Assembly: GCA_948567375.1 (NCBI GenBank)
Contig: OX419756.1
Span: 5,213,001 to 5,277,000, forward strand
Length of the DNA stretch: 64,000 nt
Reading direction: 5' to 3'
Source of the DNA: Lunularia cruciata
Taxonomy: Eukaryota; Streptophyta; Marchantiopsida; Lunulariales; Lunulariaceae
In this document: piece by piece, positions 1-10,256 of the stretch
Layout of the letters: each line of letters opens with the position of its first letter
How positions within the stretch are numbered: position 1 is the first letter of the stretch
Notes under the pieces: model-generated
The model's database searches: none
What the model saw: only the letters and a program-made list of their open reading frames with translations
Told to the model about the DNA's origin: nothing
Program-made: the position numbers and the translations under genes

Positions 1-965
1 TTGCAAAACTTGTCATGTTTGTCAAGCTTTTGCTAGAAAGTCTTCTTCCACTCCACCACTTTGATCAATTCCATTGCTAAGACCTTTTGAGAAGTGGGGA
101 ATTGATTTTGTAGGTCCTCTCAATAGAACCCCAAGGAACAATTGGTACATTGTGGTAGTTACTAATTATCTTACCAAGTGGATTGAGGCTATACCATTGA
201 GAGACAAGAATGAACATGAAGTTGGGAGATTTCTTTATGAATGCATTATCACTACGTTGGAGTGCCCTTTGGAGTTGGTTTTTGGTAGAGGAGGAGAGTT
301 TAAAATAAATATTACTACAGCCATGCTATGAAATTTCTCTATTACACATAGAGCAATTACATCCTATAAGCCAAATTCCAATGGCTTGGTAGAGAGAACC
401 AATCAGACCTTGTGCATGATGTTGGCCAAAGATGCAAAAATGGAAGGGGCTAAACATCATTGGGACAAGAGAATTCAGGCAGTTTTGTGAGAGTATATGA
501 CAACCATGAAGACTTCCATTGGCTATTCTCCATTGCAATTGGTATATGGTATTAAGTCTACCTTACTTATTCATTTTGATCTTCCTACCTTCCAAAGCAT
601 TCATAGGAGATTGAAGAAAACAAGAGGAGGTCATACAAAGAAGTCAAGGAAGGATCAACTCATGGAATTGGAGGAGGCAAGAGCAGTTGCTATGGTTTGA
701 GTGGAGCAAGCCCAAAGGAAACAAAAGGAGAGCTATGATAAGAGGCAAGGTAGGAAGAAGGTGGAACCCTTCAAAGAAGGTGATTGGGTAATGTTGTTTG
801 ATCCATTTGATTCAAGAGAGTGCAAAAGAAATTTTTGCCTAAGTACTTTGGACCTTTCATAATGGAGAAGATGTGAGGCAATTACACCTATGATCTCAAG
901 GAGTTGGGAGGAAGACACGTTAATAGGATTAACCATGATAAGTTGGAGATGTATCATAAAAGATA
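1..965 (+). pseudogene. Integrase C-terminal half of family A gag-pol, decayed
   Basis: The reading matches the integrase of A-1 from just before its catalytic core (the GIDFVGPL block) to the polyprotein end. The second catalytic Asp region is altered: the SDRG of A-1 reads FGRG here. Compared with A-1 the frame is broken by CGA-to-TGA changes at about 329 and 698, TGG-to-TGA changes at about 488 and 872, and a one-base loss near 805. Most lesions are C-to-T or G-to-A transitions, the pattern expected when methylated cytosines in silent transposons deaminate. It cannot encode a working integrase. Confidence 0.9.
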
Positions 966-1010
966 GAGAGATCACTTTGAGGACAAACTAAAATCTGAGT
1001 TGGGGGTAAA

Positions 1011-1710
1011 TATAACATCCATTTGTGCATGTGTGTGGCATTGTGATATTTAGTTTGGTATTTTAAGTACTTGACATATATTATTTATATAGAGATAAAA
1101 GATGGTTGTACATTAGTCATGATAAGCTAAATTTAGTCATAGCTAAGATAGAGGAGACCTTACCTTAGAGGAAGTGGAAAAGATGAGCACCATTATTTTG
1201 GATTCTAGTGTGTTGACTTGGTATTATTCCTAGAGGTTTGGCTTTGAGAAAAGAGTTGAGAACTCTTGGACTCACAAGCCCTTTTGTTTTGGATTCTTCT
1301 ATAATCCAATGATTGCCCATGTGAAGGAATCCTTGACTTAGTGGTTAGGTCAAGATAAGACCACATGCTTAGGAGAATATTCCTATGAGTATAGATATTC
1401 CTTTAGCTTTTTGACTTTTTTGAATTTTAGGCTAATAACTTGAATTAATTCAATAATTACTAACTTTGGTGTGTAACTATCTCACAAGTATATAAACTAG
1501 GGTGAGGAGGTACTCATCATCCTTTCATTTGCAACTATCTCTCTCTCATTGAATTCTCTAGTGAGCAATGTCTTCAATCTTGGAGTGTTAGCCTTGGAGG
1601 AGTATGATGGAGTTGAGGTTCCTTGTCTTCTCAGTCCATGGTGCACTATCATAATAGCCATCAAAGGTTCATCCTAAGTGAGATACAGGCAAGCTACAAG
1701 CCGGCTCACA
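1011..1710 (+). repeat. 3' LTR of A-0 (family A)
   Basis: This 700-bp block matches the family A LTRs at 25738-26429 and 32874-33552 over its length. It follows a short purine tract (tgggggtaaa) like that before the 3' LTR of A-1. It starts TATAACATCC where the consensus start is TGTAACACCC, and ends CCGGCTCACA. It contains a small insertion (caagctaca) near its end. Confidence 0.92.
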
Positions 1711-4700
1711 ATCCATAAAGAGATGCATCAGGGCAAAACCATTTGGCTAAGTGTTGATTGTTGGGCAAAGTGCTACCAAACCAAATGACATTTTGTATGG
1801 ATATCTTTGCGCCAAAGTCCTTCTCCTCCCAAACCATTTGCCTTTGAGCCCTTCAATCCCAAGTTGGTTGCATGCCTTTTTCTTCTCCAAGTGTTTCTTT
1901 GACCTAAACCCCATCATTTGGATTGTTGGCTCCAAAGTCCCAACTTGAAGAATGCACTTATCGACAAGTTTTCCTATCTATCTAATTTGTAATATAAACT
2001 AGTACTTCCTCACCATAAAAGTTGAAATTAATAAATAAAATAGACTAAATAAAAACATGTGTGCACCACAATATTCTTATACATGTTCCAAGAATATAAA
2101 TAAGTTATATATAAATTTTGCTAAGCTACATGCTCACTGAGGCTAGGATTTTTACTTCTCACCTTTGGAGTGGAAGGCAGCTGCACAACACCAATAAGAA
2201 GAATGAGCATAAAAGAAGAAGTGCATACTAAAGTAATGAATCCAAAGAGGTTGAGCTAGAGGAAGGTACATCCCAAAGGATTACACAAACACAACCCCCA
2301 ACCTTTGGCTCGGTAATGTTTGCCTTGGAAGAAATTTGGCCCCTAAGGAAGTACAATGGTTTAAATGTGATGCCACCTAGATAAACAGTTGCCATCAAGA
2401 ACTGTTGGCATGCATCAAAGCATTTTCATGTGGAGATTGAGATTGGCCAACCATGACTCGATCACTGAAGACAAGTAATAGATAGACTAAGGCTATAAAG
2501 TCAAGGCCTTACTACCAATCCTTCACCTTCTATAGATTGAAGTTAGCTACAAGCCTGGAGCAATCTAAAGATTTCCCACCTTTGGCATAAAACTTATGTA
2601 AGTAGAAACTTCATTCTGCATTTGTTCAAAATAGAGAAAGATAATGTTATGAGAGGATGAAACATGGTGATAGGACCAAGGCAGCATAGGAGAGTGCCTA
2701 AAATAATTCTCAAACCACTGGCCATAAAAAATGGGCATTCCACTATGGACCAGATGTAATCAATAGCAAGAAATTGGGCTTCTTGCTATGGAATTGGGAA
2801 TTGAGGCACCTGGGGATGATCCAAGAAATTAGAGAGAATAAGGATCTGGTAGTGACAACTTGAGAGGAAACCTATTTGCCTAGAATGAGGAGCACTGGAG
2901 ATGTCCTTGGCCAAGAGAATTCCACTCCAAGAACATTGACCCTGGAGACCGGCATCACCAGAACTTGGAAATTTTTTTGAAGGTCTCCTTTGCTAAACCA
3001 AAGAGTAATAACTAGTGAGGTGTAGCACATTATAAGGACCACAATTGAAGGGCTTTTGTCAAGGCTACTAGGGAATTATTCAAGCCAACAAAAATGATTG
3101 ACCTCAACACCAACTAAGTGATCTTCTTCCAATTCATGTACAAAGGCCAACCAGTGAATTGTGCACATAAGTTCTACACTTTGACCAAAAGCATGTGTGG
3201 TGGACATGAACAAAGATGGAGGAATGACACATTTTTCTCCATTTGTGTCATATTTCTATATGGGAAGGAATCTCTTTACCAAGGAAGAAATTCCCAAGTC
3301 ACTTCCATCCAATGGTGTACTTCATGTCACAATCAAAGGGGAGGAAGGTATATCAAAAGTACAAAGTGGTCTATGAAGGATATGCACACATAGGTAAATA
3401 TGTGCCTATATAAGAAGCAATGAATCCACTTGGCTTCAACAAGAAGCAGAAGAGAGCAACACTTGTATGACCAAAGATGAAGGTGAAGCAAGAGGTTTAT
3501 TTTCTTAACATGAAAATAATCTTTCATGTCCTTACCAAAAGAAAAGAAAACTAAACAAGACAACAATGAAGATTTTGTAAAAAGGTATGCATCATTCATA
3601 CTCTTTATTTATATAAATAATTTAGAGAGAATTTTCATAAAATAGGGAAAATATTCTATGAAGATTTTAGGCAGTTTTTATTGTCATTTAGAGATTATAT
3701 TCTTATTAGACCAAGGTTAATAAAATTAATAAATTAACACTATTTCAACTATAGTTAAAAAAGGTAGAAATTCAAAAGATCAAAGGTATTTTTGGACCAA
3801 GAAGAAAATGTAGGATCCAAATGTTATTTAAGAAATTTTTATTTAAGTCCTCAAACTAGCTGAACCAAAAATTTTATAATTTTTTAGTCTTAAGTGGAAC
3901 TCTAATTAATTAAATAAAATCATAACATCTTGTTTCTTTTTTTGATAATCATAATTTCAAGATAATATGTAACTCACATAAAAGTTGTTGATAGAGTTAA
4001 GATTGTTGAATTACAAAGTGATGCGTGGTATTTGATCTCTCAAATATGAGCAAGATTCCAAGAAATAAGCTTAAGAAAAAACAATCTAAAGTGTTATCAA
4101 GGATGAGGCTGTCTCTTAGGTAGTAAATTAGAAATCACTATTTCATTAATAGGCTAATAACTAAAGGAACCAAGTGAGAAATGAATGAACTAATTAAATC
4201 CTATCACACTTTGTTTTATTCTTTAGGTCTTAATCCTAAGATTGATTCAATATGCATTTTTGTCATGTTTGATAAGATAACACTTTCATGAAAGTTTCAA
4301 AATGAATTAATTTTTGTTCATTAAGTGCTACAAAGGTTGATTTTTCGTTCATTAAAATGCTAAAAGAAACCTAAAATCCATAAAAGCTTACTAATCATAT
4401 TTTTCATGACCCATAAATTTATTCTATAACTATGAGAAAATCCCATAAAATCCAAATACCCATCCTCCGGCCCCCATAAAAAATTCAAGGGACCTCTCGT
4501 ATAGCTCCCGTAACCAAATGTTTACTGGAACTTTATGGAATCCAAAACCCCTTCTGGAAATCCACCAATAAAGTAGAGATGGACGTACTCACACGCGTTT
4601 GGAGTGGCATCCAAGGGTGTGAAGCTGGGTAGAAAAGGGAAGAAGACCCCTAGGAACACTACTCTAAGTTTGGCTGTTAGTCTTGATGGCATCCAAATTG

Positions 4701-6239
4701 ACTGAAGGACTTCAAAGTCATTTAGTCTATAGTCTATAGTCTATTTTGGATAGTTGTTGAGAAATTTCTTCTAAATGCAGAAGTAAACTCAGCGTAATTT
4801 CTGCAATTGTCTAAAACTTCAGTTATAACGGACGCGTCTATCGCCAATGAGGATAATCGCTTGCCAAATTACTTCACCTTGGTTATCAATCATGTGAAAC
4901 TTTTGGGATGTAGTTAAGTCTAAAACTGGAAACTGGTGTATAATTAAGTCCATCTCTTCTCAATCAAGACTGAAAGTTGGTGATTCAAGAAGAGGAAGGA
5001 AGAAAAATAATAATACAACTATAAAATCACATTTAAAAAAGAAAAAAATCAAACATCACAGTACCACACAATAAAGATGAAGCTTTTCTGGTCAATAAAA
5101 TCTTTAATTTTTTAATAAGAAACTAAATAGGGACTTCACCTTCACCGTCTTTGCGGTCAACGGATTTTTGTTTTACTTACATTGTTGTTAAGATTAACTT
5201 ATAAAGACAGACTCTATCTTTACGCTTGTCTATGTTTATTAGTGTTATTCCAGAACAAAAAGAACTAATACATAAGTCAAAATTTTACTCCATTGAAATA
5301 TGTTTACTAAGACGCGGATAAGTTGTTGGAAAAAGGAAAAAATGGTAGTATGGGTAGTTGGTTATATTGTATAATAAGTAATTTAAACATTATTATAGTT
5401 TATTATAAAATCTTAATTTTTTGAGAAATTCAAGGAAATTTAAACAACCTTTTTGAATCCTTTTAATTTTTAAATTTTTTTGAATACAATAAATTCTAAT
5501 GTTAAGGTATCAGTTAAAAAAAGAAAATAACTAATTATAATAACCATAAAAATCTAGCTAACAAAGAAAATTTAGCTTAAACTTTCACAAAAAGTTATAC
5601 AAACTATAAAACTTAATTTTTCTAAGATATTAATTTAAATGATTTAAATAAATATAATTTTATTTGATTCATTTCTAAAAGTTTTATAAAAGAATAAATT
5701 CATCGTCTACGGCATCTAATTCCATTTGCTCTTTTAGCTTTCGTCTCTCGGTGTCAGTGTCAGCCCAGCAGAAATGCAATTCCTTCTATTACTATAGCTT
5801 TATTTGGAATATTAGTTGCATTGCAAGAGATGTGAATCTGCTCGTCCAACCGTTTTTTTAAGCGTGGGCGCGTATTTGGGAAACTGAAATTACTTGTCGT
5901 ATGGGTGAGGGTTATTAGTTTTTACCATTTAAGTAACACATTTTCGATTGAGGAAGAATTTGATTGAAAGGAGACTTTGTGATTGAATAGAATTTCCAAG
6001 TTCTAGAAAATATGCTTTGTTTTTGTTAAAAGTAAGGCACTGTGACACATCCAAGCAGGACTGCCATGTCTTGTTCGCGTTTGATAAACAAAACTTTCAT
6101 TAAAATGAATAATTCCATCAAACGGAGTTCTGCAATATTTCTTGTAAACACACCACCACTATGAAATGTTCTGAAAGGTAATGAGTTCCAAGTTCTCCTA
6201 TAAAATGCGTTGAGGCGCACCATTTGACTGGACTATTTA
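1711..6239. other. Gene-free AT-rich spacer
   Basis: I see no convincing gene here. Open frames of 60-90 codons (for example 1751-1948 and 3118-3393) have no recognisable motif, and they overlap opposite-strand frames of similar size. From about 3600 the DNA becomes very AT-rich with many homopolymer runs. Parts of 2100-3400 read like worn coding sequence with scattered stops and may be old transposon debris, but I cannot assign them to a family. Confidence 0.6.
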
Positions 6240-6269
6240 GGGGTAAAGCACTATTTTGGTGCGGGCTGC

Positions 6270-6334
6270 GAGAGCGGGTTCTTTCTGATCTCTACGCCTT
6301 TCACCAAAATTCTCTCTGCCTCCTCTACCGTACA
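6270..6334 (-). pseudogene. rrn16: Plastid 16S rRNA fragment (middle region)
   Basis: On the minus strand the block contains TACGGTAG, GGCAGAGAGAATTTT and GGTGAAAGGCGTAGAGATC. This is the well-known 16S stretch around the new-helix region (GGTGAAATGCGTAGAGATC in bacteria and plastids), with substitutions and a small deletion. In a real 16S gene it lies several hundred bases upstream of the piece at 6335-6502. Here it is fused directly downstream of that piece, so the order is inverted by rearrangement. Confidence 0.75.
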
Positions 6335-6502
6335 TCCGGCTTCATACAGGTGACCTGCAATCCGAACGGAGGTCTGGTTTTTGAGGTTAGTTTTCTCTCG
6401 TGTGGTCACCTGTGTCCCAGCCATTGTAGCACGTGTGTGTCGCCCAGGGTGTAAGGGGCATGTTGACTTGACATCATCCTCACCTTCCTCCAGCTTATCA
6501 CC
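6335..6502 (-). pseudogene. rrn16: Plastid 16S rRNA fragment (3' region)
   Basis: The minus strand reads GGTGATAAGCTGGAGGAAGG, then TGAGGATGATGTCAAGTC, CCCTGGGCGACACAC, GTGCTACAATGGCTGGGAC and TTCGGATTGCAGG, ending in TGAAGCCGGA. These are hallmark conserved blocks of plastid/bacterial 16S rRNA in the correct order. Differences include GATGACG to GATGATG, an extra AC in the ACACACGTG block and loss of bases after TGGGAC. No complete rRNA gene is present. Confidence 0.9.
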
Positions 6503-6626
6503 ATTGGATTTGAACCAATGATATGAAGGCCATACTCTACCCACCGAGTTAATCCTCACCTTCCTCCAGCTTATCACCATTGGATTTGACCAATGATATG
6601 AAGGCCATACTCTACCCACCGAGTTA
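6477..6626 (-). repeat. Tandem duplication of the trnM/16S junction (76 + 74 bp)
   Basis: Units 6477-6552 and 6553-6626 are identical except for a 2-base deletion in the second. Each contains 26 bases of 16S sequence and about 50 bases of shortened trnM. Because both copies carry the same internal trnM deletion, the duplication happened after the deletion and the fusion. Confidence 0.9.
6503..6552 (-). pseudogene. trnM-CAU: Truncated plastid trnM-CAU, copy 1
   Basis: The minus strand reads TTAACTCGGTGGGTAGAGTA followed by TGGCCTTCATA and TCATTGGTTCAAATCCAAT. This matches plastid elongator trnM: D-arm with A box, anticodon CAT context and T-arm with B box GGTTCAAATCC. About 10 bases between anticodon and T-arm are missing, and the 3' acceptor strand is replaced by 16S sequence. 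It cannot fold into a tRNA. Confidence 0.8.
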
Positions 6627-6633
6627 AGTAGGT
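6579..6633 (-). pseudogene. trnM-CAU: Truncated plastid trnM-CAU, copy 2
   Basis: Same shortened trnM as copy 1. It keeps the 5' acceptor strand (ACCTAC before TTAACTCGG) and lacks two more bases in the T-loop (GGTCAAATCC). It is again fused to 16S sequence in place of its own 3' end. Confidence 0.8.
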
Positions 6634-9272
6634 TTCCTTGGGCAGATTCCTCCTTTCCTCCTCTTTAGGCGGATTCCTCCTCACTGGTCTATATGAGAGA
6701 GAGAGAGGAGAGGGAAATGGAGAGTTCTATGTGAGAGAGAGGAGAGAGAAATGGAGAGAGAGCAAAGAGGCAACTAATGAGAGTACATTATAGAGTTTTA
6801 GAGAGCTCATCTATATAAATATATATATCACATGAGGGCATAGAAAATTTTATTCCTTTCTCAATTTAGATTCCATGATTCTTAGATTGAAAATAATGGA
6901 GAATTGAATAAGAAGTTTGGAGGACTTTTAGATTTGTAGGGTTTAGAGTGATTACTGCACATTGAGAGTGATGGATGGGGAATTTTCTAATCTTTTGGTA
7001 TTCATGCTTGAGTTCCATGGGAACTTAATTAAAAAGTTTTTCAGATGGAAATTGAAAATTATTAGCATTTATAGTTTCTAAGGTTCGGAGACATTGTATT
7101 TATTCATGTGAGTTGAAAAGTGAGAGGTTGTGGTTCTGCAAGAACGGGAGATGTGGAGAGGAGCATTGTGTGTTACTATTGTTATTCTTGTTCTAGCCAT
7201 GGCTACATTTCCCTATATGGGGTTACCTAGACCGGCACGGGATACACCATGCCCAGTGTGGATTCTCTTTGCTATATAATAAATAGAAGGTGCTCCTTTA
7301 GTGCATCAGAGCACTAAGTGTGAATCTTGTGTTTACTCTCTTGTATTTGTCTTGGAGAGTTTTCCTATCCTTGAAGTATTACACTAAAGTTGTTAAGGAA
7401 GTTCTTTGTAGATTATAAGATAGGAAGTAAACCAAAGGACACTAGACTTGTAAATACATTCTAGGAAGAATGACTTTGGATTTTTTTAGAACTTCCCAAC
7501 CTACTACCACTTTGGTGTGGTAAATACAAAGAGTACAAATTCAAACTATATTTGGGGAGGATTTCATACATTCATTAATATATGTCAAATGCTTATTAGT
7601 TAGGTAAGATTAGGATAAGATAGGATTAGAATCCTAAGTTAGAGATAAGAGGTAACCAAAAACCCACTTAATTGTTAAGTCAATTTGGTGCAAAGAAGGA
7701 AGTGCATATAGGTTTCTAGCTCAATAAATAGAGTTCATTTCCCATGCAACTTTTGCATACAACCAAAATCTAATTACTTGTTCTTGAATGTTGGTGAATG
7801 CTTGTGTGGATTAGTGGTGAGGAATTTCACAATAGGATCACAAGTGCTTCAGTACATAGCGGTGGCTTTTCACTTGATCAGGATGTTTGTTTCCTAAGGG
7901 AGCCAAAGTAGTGAACCAATATGTTGAAAAATGAAGTTGGATTTTGAGCATTAGGAGTATCACCAAATCAAGAAGCAAAGGAATTTGGCCAACTGGAAGA
8001 TGCTTTTGGACCATGCCTATTAGGAAGAATGGTACATGCATATGGAGTTGAGTCTTCAGGCAATATGATTTTTGGGGCAAAATGAACCATCACCTTAAGG
8101 AGTAACTTGGATTATATCTATAGTGAAAGTGATTGTTAGATTTCTTTTTAATGTAGCACATCATAGTATGGGGTGGTTCTTGCACGAAAGTGTAAGCATA
8201 AAAATATAAAAAAATTGCACCTAGTGATATTTTCCCTTCATTTTTAGTCATTTCAGACTCATATTCTTGCACAAAATTTTGACATAAAATTATAATAAAA
8301 ATTGCACCTAGTGAGATTTTCCCTTCATTCTAAATATACATTCTTGTAACTAATGACATTTCTCTTCATTTTTAGTCAATTCAAGTTCATATCTTTGAGT
8401 CAAAACAACACATTCTTATGGTTTACACGTTCTTACTGTTTATACTATTAGTACATCAACATTAGATTAGATTGTCACAAGGATATATTGATTAAATTAT
8501 ATTCTAATATGATATGTTATATTATATTATAAGATTATTCTTGATGAAATAAATCTCCATTATATTATCCATATCAAAGAATAAGTACCATATTGAAGCA
8601 ATACTTCATTACCTTTTTTTTCCTTCCTTAAATGCTTTGAGTCCTTCAACCTCCACTATGTCATCTTTTCTTTTTCTCACTTGCCACCCTGGATACAACA
8701 TATTCTCAATGAAAAAGAATTTCCATTGATGTCATCCAAATGAAAGAATTAGTAGCTCTTAAATGGTTGCAAATCTATATGAGCCTAAACCCTTTTGAGG
8801 GATAGCACTTTTCGTACATAATCCAGAAGAATACATATACACAAAGAGCCAATAGATATAGAGCAGCGGGCCTCAACACCTCAATTGGGTATTTCATTTC
8901 TCTTAGCTCGTATGTTATGCAATATAAAACTTAATGAGCTTGAGTCTTAAGTAAATTTTGAAGAGAAAGAGTGTTCTCTCATTCTTGCTCTTAGTGCTTA
9001 TTATCGAAAAGCTATGGCTGTGCCGATTGCTCAGTTCCCTCGGCAGGAGACTCTTCAATGGTCATAACATATAATTGCATTATTTCGCCTCGTGGTCCGA
9101 GGGTTTGTCAACATGATCTAGAATAGATCGAGCAATAGGATCACATGCACGCACTTTTTTGTTTGCAGGGAGGTAAATTAAAATTTAGACACGTTCGCAA
9201 TCTGTAACATAACACTGATTTCCAAGTCTACTCCTGATTATTGACATATGAGGCACTAGGGCAGATTTATCA
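6634..9272. other. Gene-free spacer with purine-rich microsatellite
   Basis: 6690-6770 is a (GA)n-rich purine stretch. The rest is AT-rich with no recognisable gene. Minus-strand frames at 7838-8080 and 8090-8272 have no family motif and I do not support them as genes. Two near-repeats (gcacctagtgatattttcccttcat, at about 8217 and 8304) suggest a small local duplication. Confidence 0.6.
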
Positions 9273-9530
9273 TATAGACTCTATTGGGTTTAGCTTTATT
9301 ATTTTTTTTTTCTCCTTTATTCTGTATAGACTCTATTGGGTCTAGCTCGATTTACTTTCTTTTTCCTCCTTTAAAATTTATAGACTTTATTGGGTTAGAC
9401 CGATTTTTCTTTTTTTCTTTTATTCGTTTATAGACTATTGACGCCTAGTCCGATTTTACTTTTTATTGTTCCTCCTTTATAGACTCTATCGGGGCCTAGC
9501 CTCATTTTACCTATTTATTATCTCTCCTTT
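9273..9530 (+). repeat. Degenerate tandem repeat, about 5 units of 50-54 bp
   Basis: Units begin at about 9273, 9325, 9379, 9429 and 9479. Each starts TATAGACTCTATTGGG, then a TCTAGCTCGATTTA-like middle and a T-rich tail ending in CTCCTTT. The units differ by substitutions and small indels, so the array is old. It lies about 730 bases upstream of the terpene synthase start codon; whether it matters for expression is unknown. Confidence 0.8.
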
Positions 9531-10256
9531 GTGTGGCTTGGCTCGATGGGGTCCTGTCCTTATCCCTTGTACGGCTTGATGGGCTTCTTATCCTTAGTGT
9601 GTTCTACCCGGTCGCCCTTGTCTATTATTGACAAATAAAGAACTACAAATATCTTTGGAGGGAATTATTATTCCACACTCTCTTTTCAAATTTCCACCTC
9701 CAATATATACAGCGAAATAATCATTTCATCCTCTCGAATCGCGTGGGGAGAGTAAGGATACTATATTTGAATGTTCTAATGGCACACTTTTCATTCAACT
9801 CCGACTCTACCTGACTCTACCGCACCTGCCATCGATCATTACAGAAATATTCTGTGGATAAGCATTTTACTTTTACACCCCCACCAATGTTAAGGGGGAT
9901 GGGAACCGTTGTTTCCGGGCGGTGACATTAGACTTCACGAACGACGAAGATGGATGGCTTCGGATCCGACGGCCACCCATCCGAACCCGAGACCACCCTA
10001 GAATGGAAATGTTGTAAAGGAGTGTAAAAGTATGAATTCCCTTTTTGTATTGTTTATAATATTGTTAACAAATAATGAGATATCCAAGCAACTTCGGTAG
10101 CCGGTGCGTTACAAAAAGTTATAAGAGGTCACCGAGCACAGTCTTATATTATCTCAATCTCGCTACATCGAGGCAGCCACTCTTGTTTTGCGGACTTGCA
10201 AACCTGTCATACTCGGATATTCCAATCCAGAGCAGAATCCCAGTTCCCTCACAGAA
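9531..10256 (+). other. Upstream region of the terpene synthase gene
   Basis: Less AT-rich than the flanks, with several GC-rich patches (for example 9900-10000). It must contain the promoter and 5' UTR of the downstream gene, but I cannot place a TATA box or transcription start with confidence. An in-frame ATG at 10188 could extend the protein by 23 residues. Confidence 0.4.

Larger units (their letters stand above)
1..1710 (+). mobile_element. Family A Ty3/gypsy element A-0, 3' remnant
   Basis: Positions 1-1010 align base by base with 31861-32873 of the intact copy A-1, and an LTR follows. Only the integrase C-terminal half and the 3' LTR lie in the window; the rest is upstream. The copy is old: its coding part has several stops and a frameshift, and the LTR's first dinucleotide has changed from TG to TA. 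Confidence 0.93.
6270..6633 (-). other. Nuclear plastid DNA insert (NUPT): rearranged 16S rRNA and trnM pieces
   Basis: Read on the minus strand, this block joins three kinds of plastid sequence. They are the 3' part of 16S rRNA, a second and more upstream 16S piece, and two copies of a shortened trnM-CAU. The order is not that of a plastid genome, so the block formed by end-joining of fragments or by later rearrangement. Substitutions relative to remembered plastid 16S show that the transfer is not recent. It is non-functional. Confidence 0.85.

Noticed and set aside
1751-1948. Overlapping opposite-strand ORFs at 1747-1948
   Set aside because: Mirror frames of similar length without motif; chance openness.
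6503-6633. A nuclear tRNA gene or tRNA-derived SINE pair with A and B boxes
   Set aside because: The sequence matches plastid trnM-CAU with an internal deletion and is fused to plastid 16S rRNA, so it is organelle-derived debris.
7838-8272. Minus-strand open frames as small genes
   Set aside because: Short, AT-rich, no family motif and no conserved start context.
9273-9530. A CRISPR-like array
   Set aside because: The units are contiguous and degenerate with no unique spacers, in a plant nuclear context.
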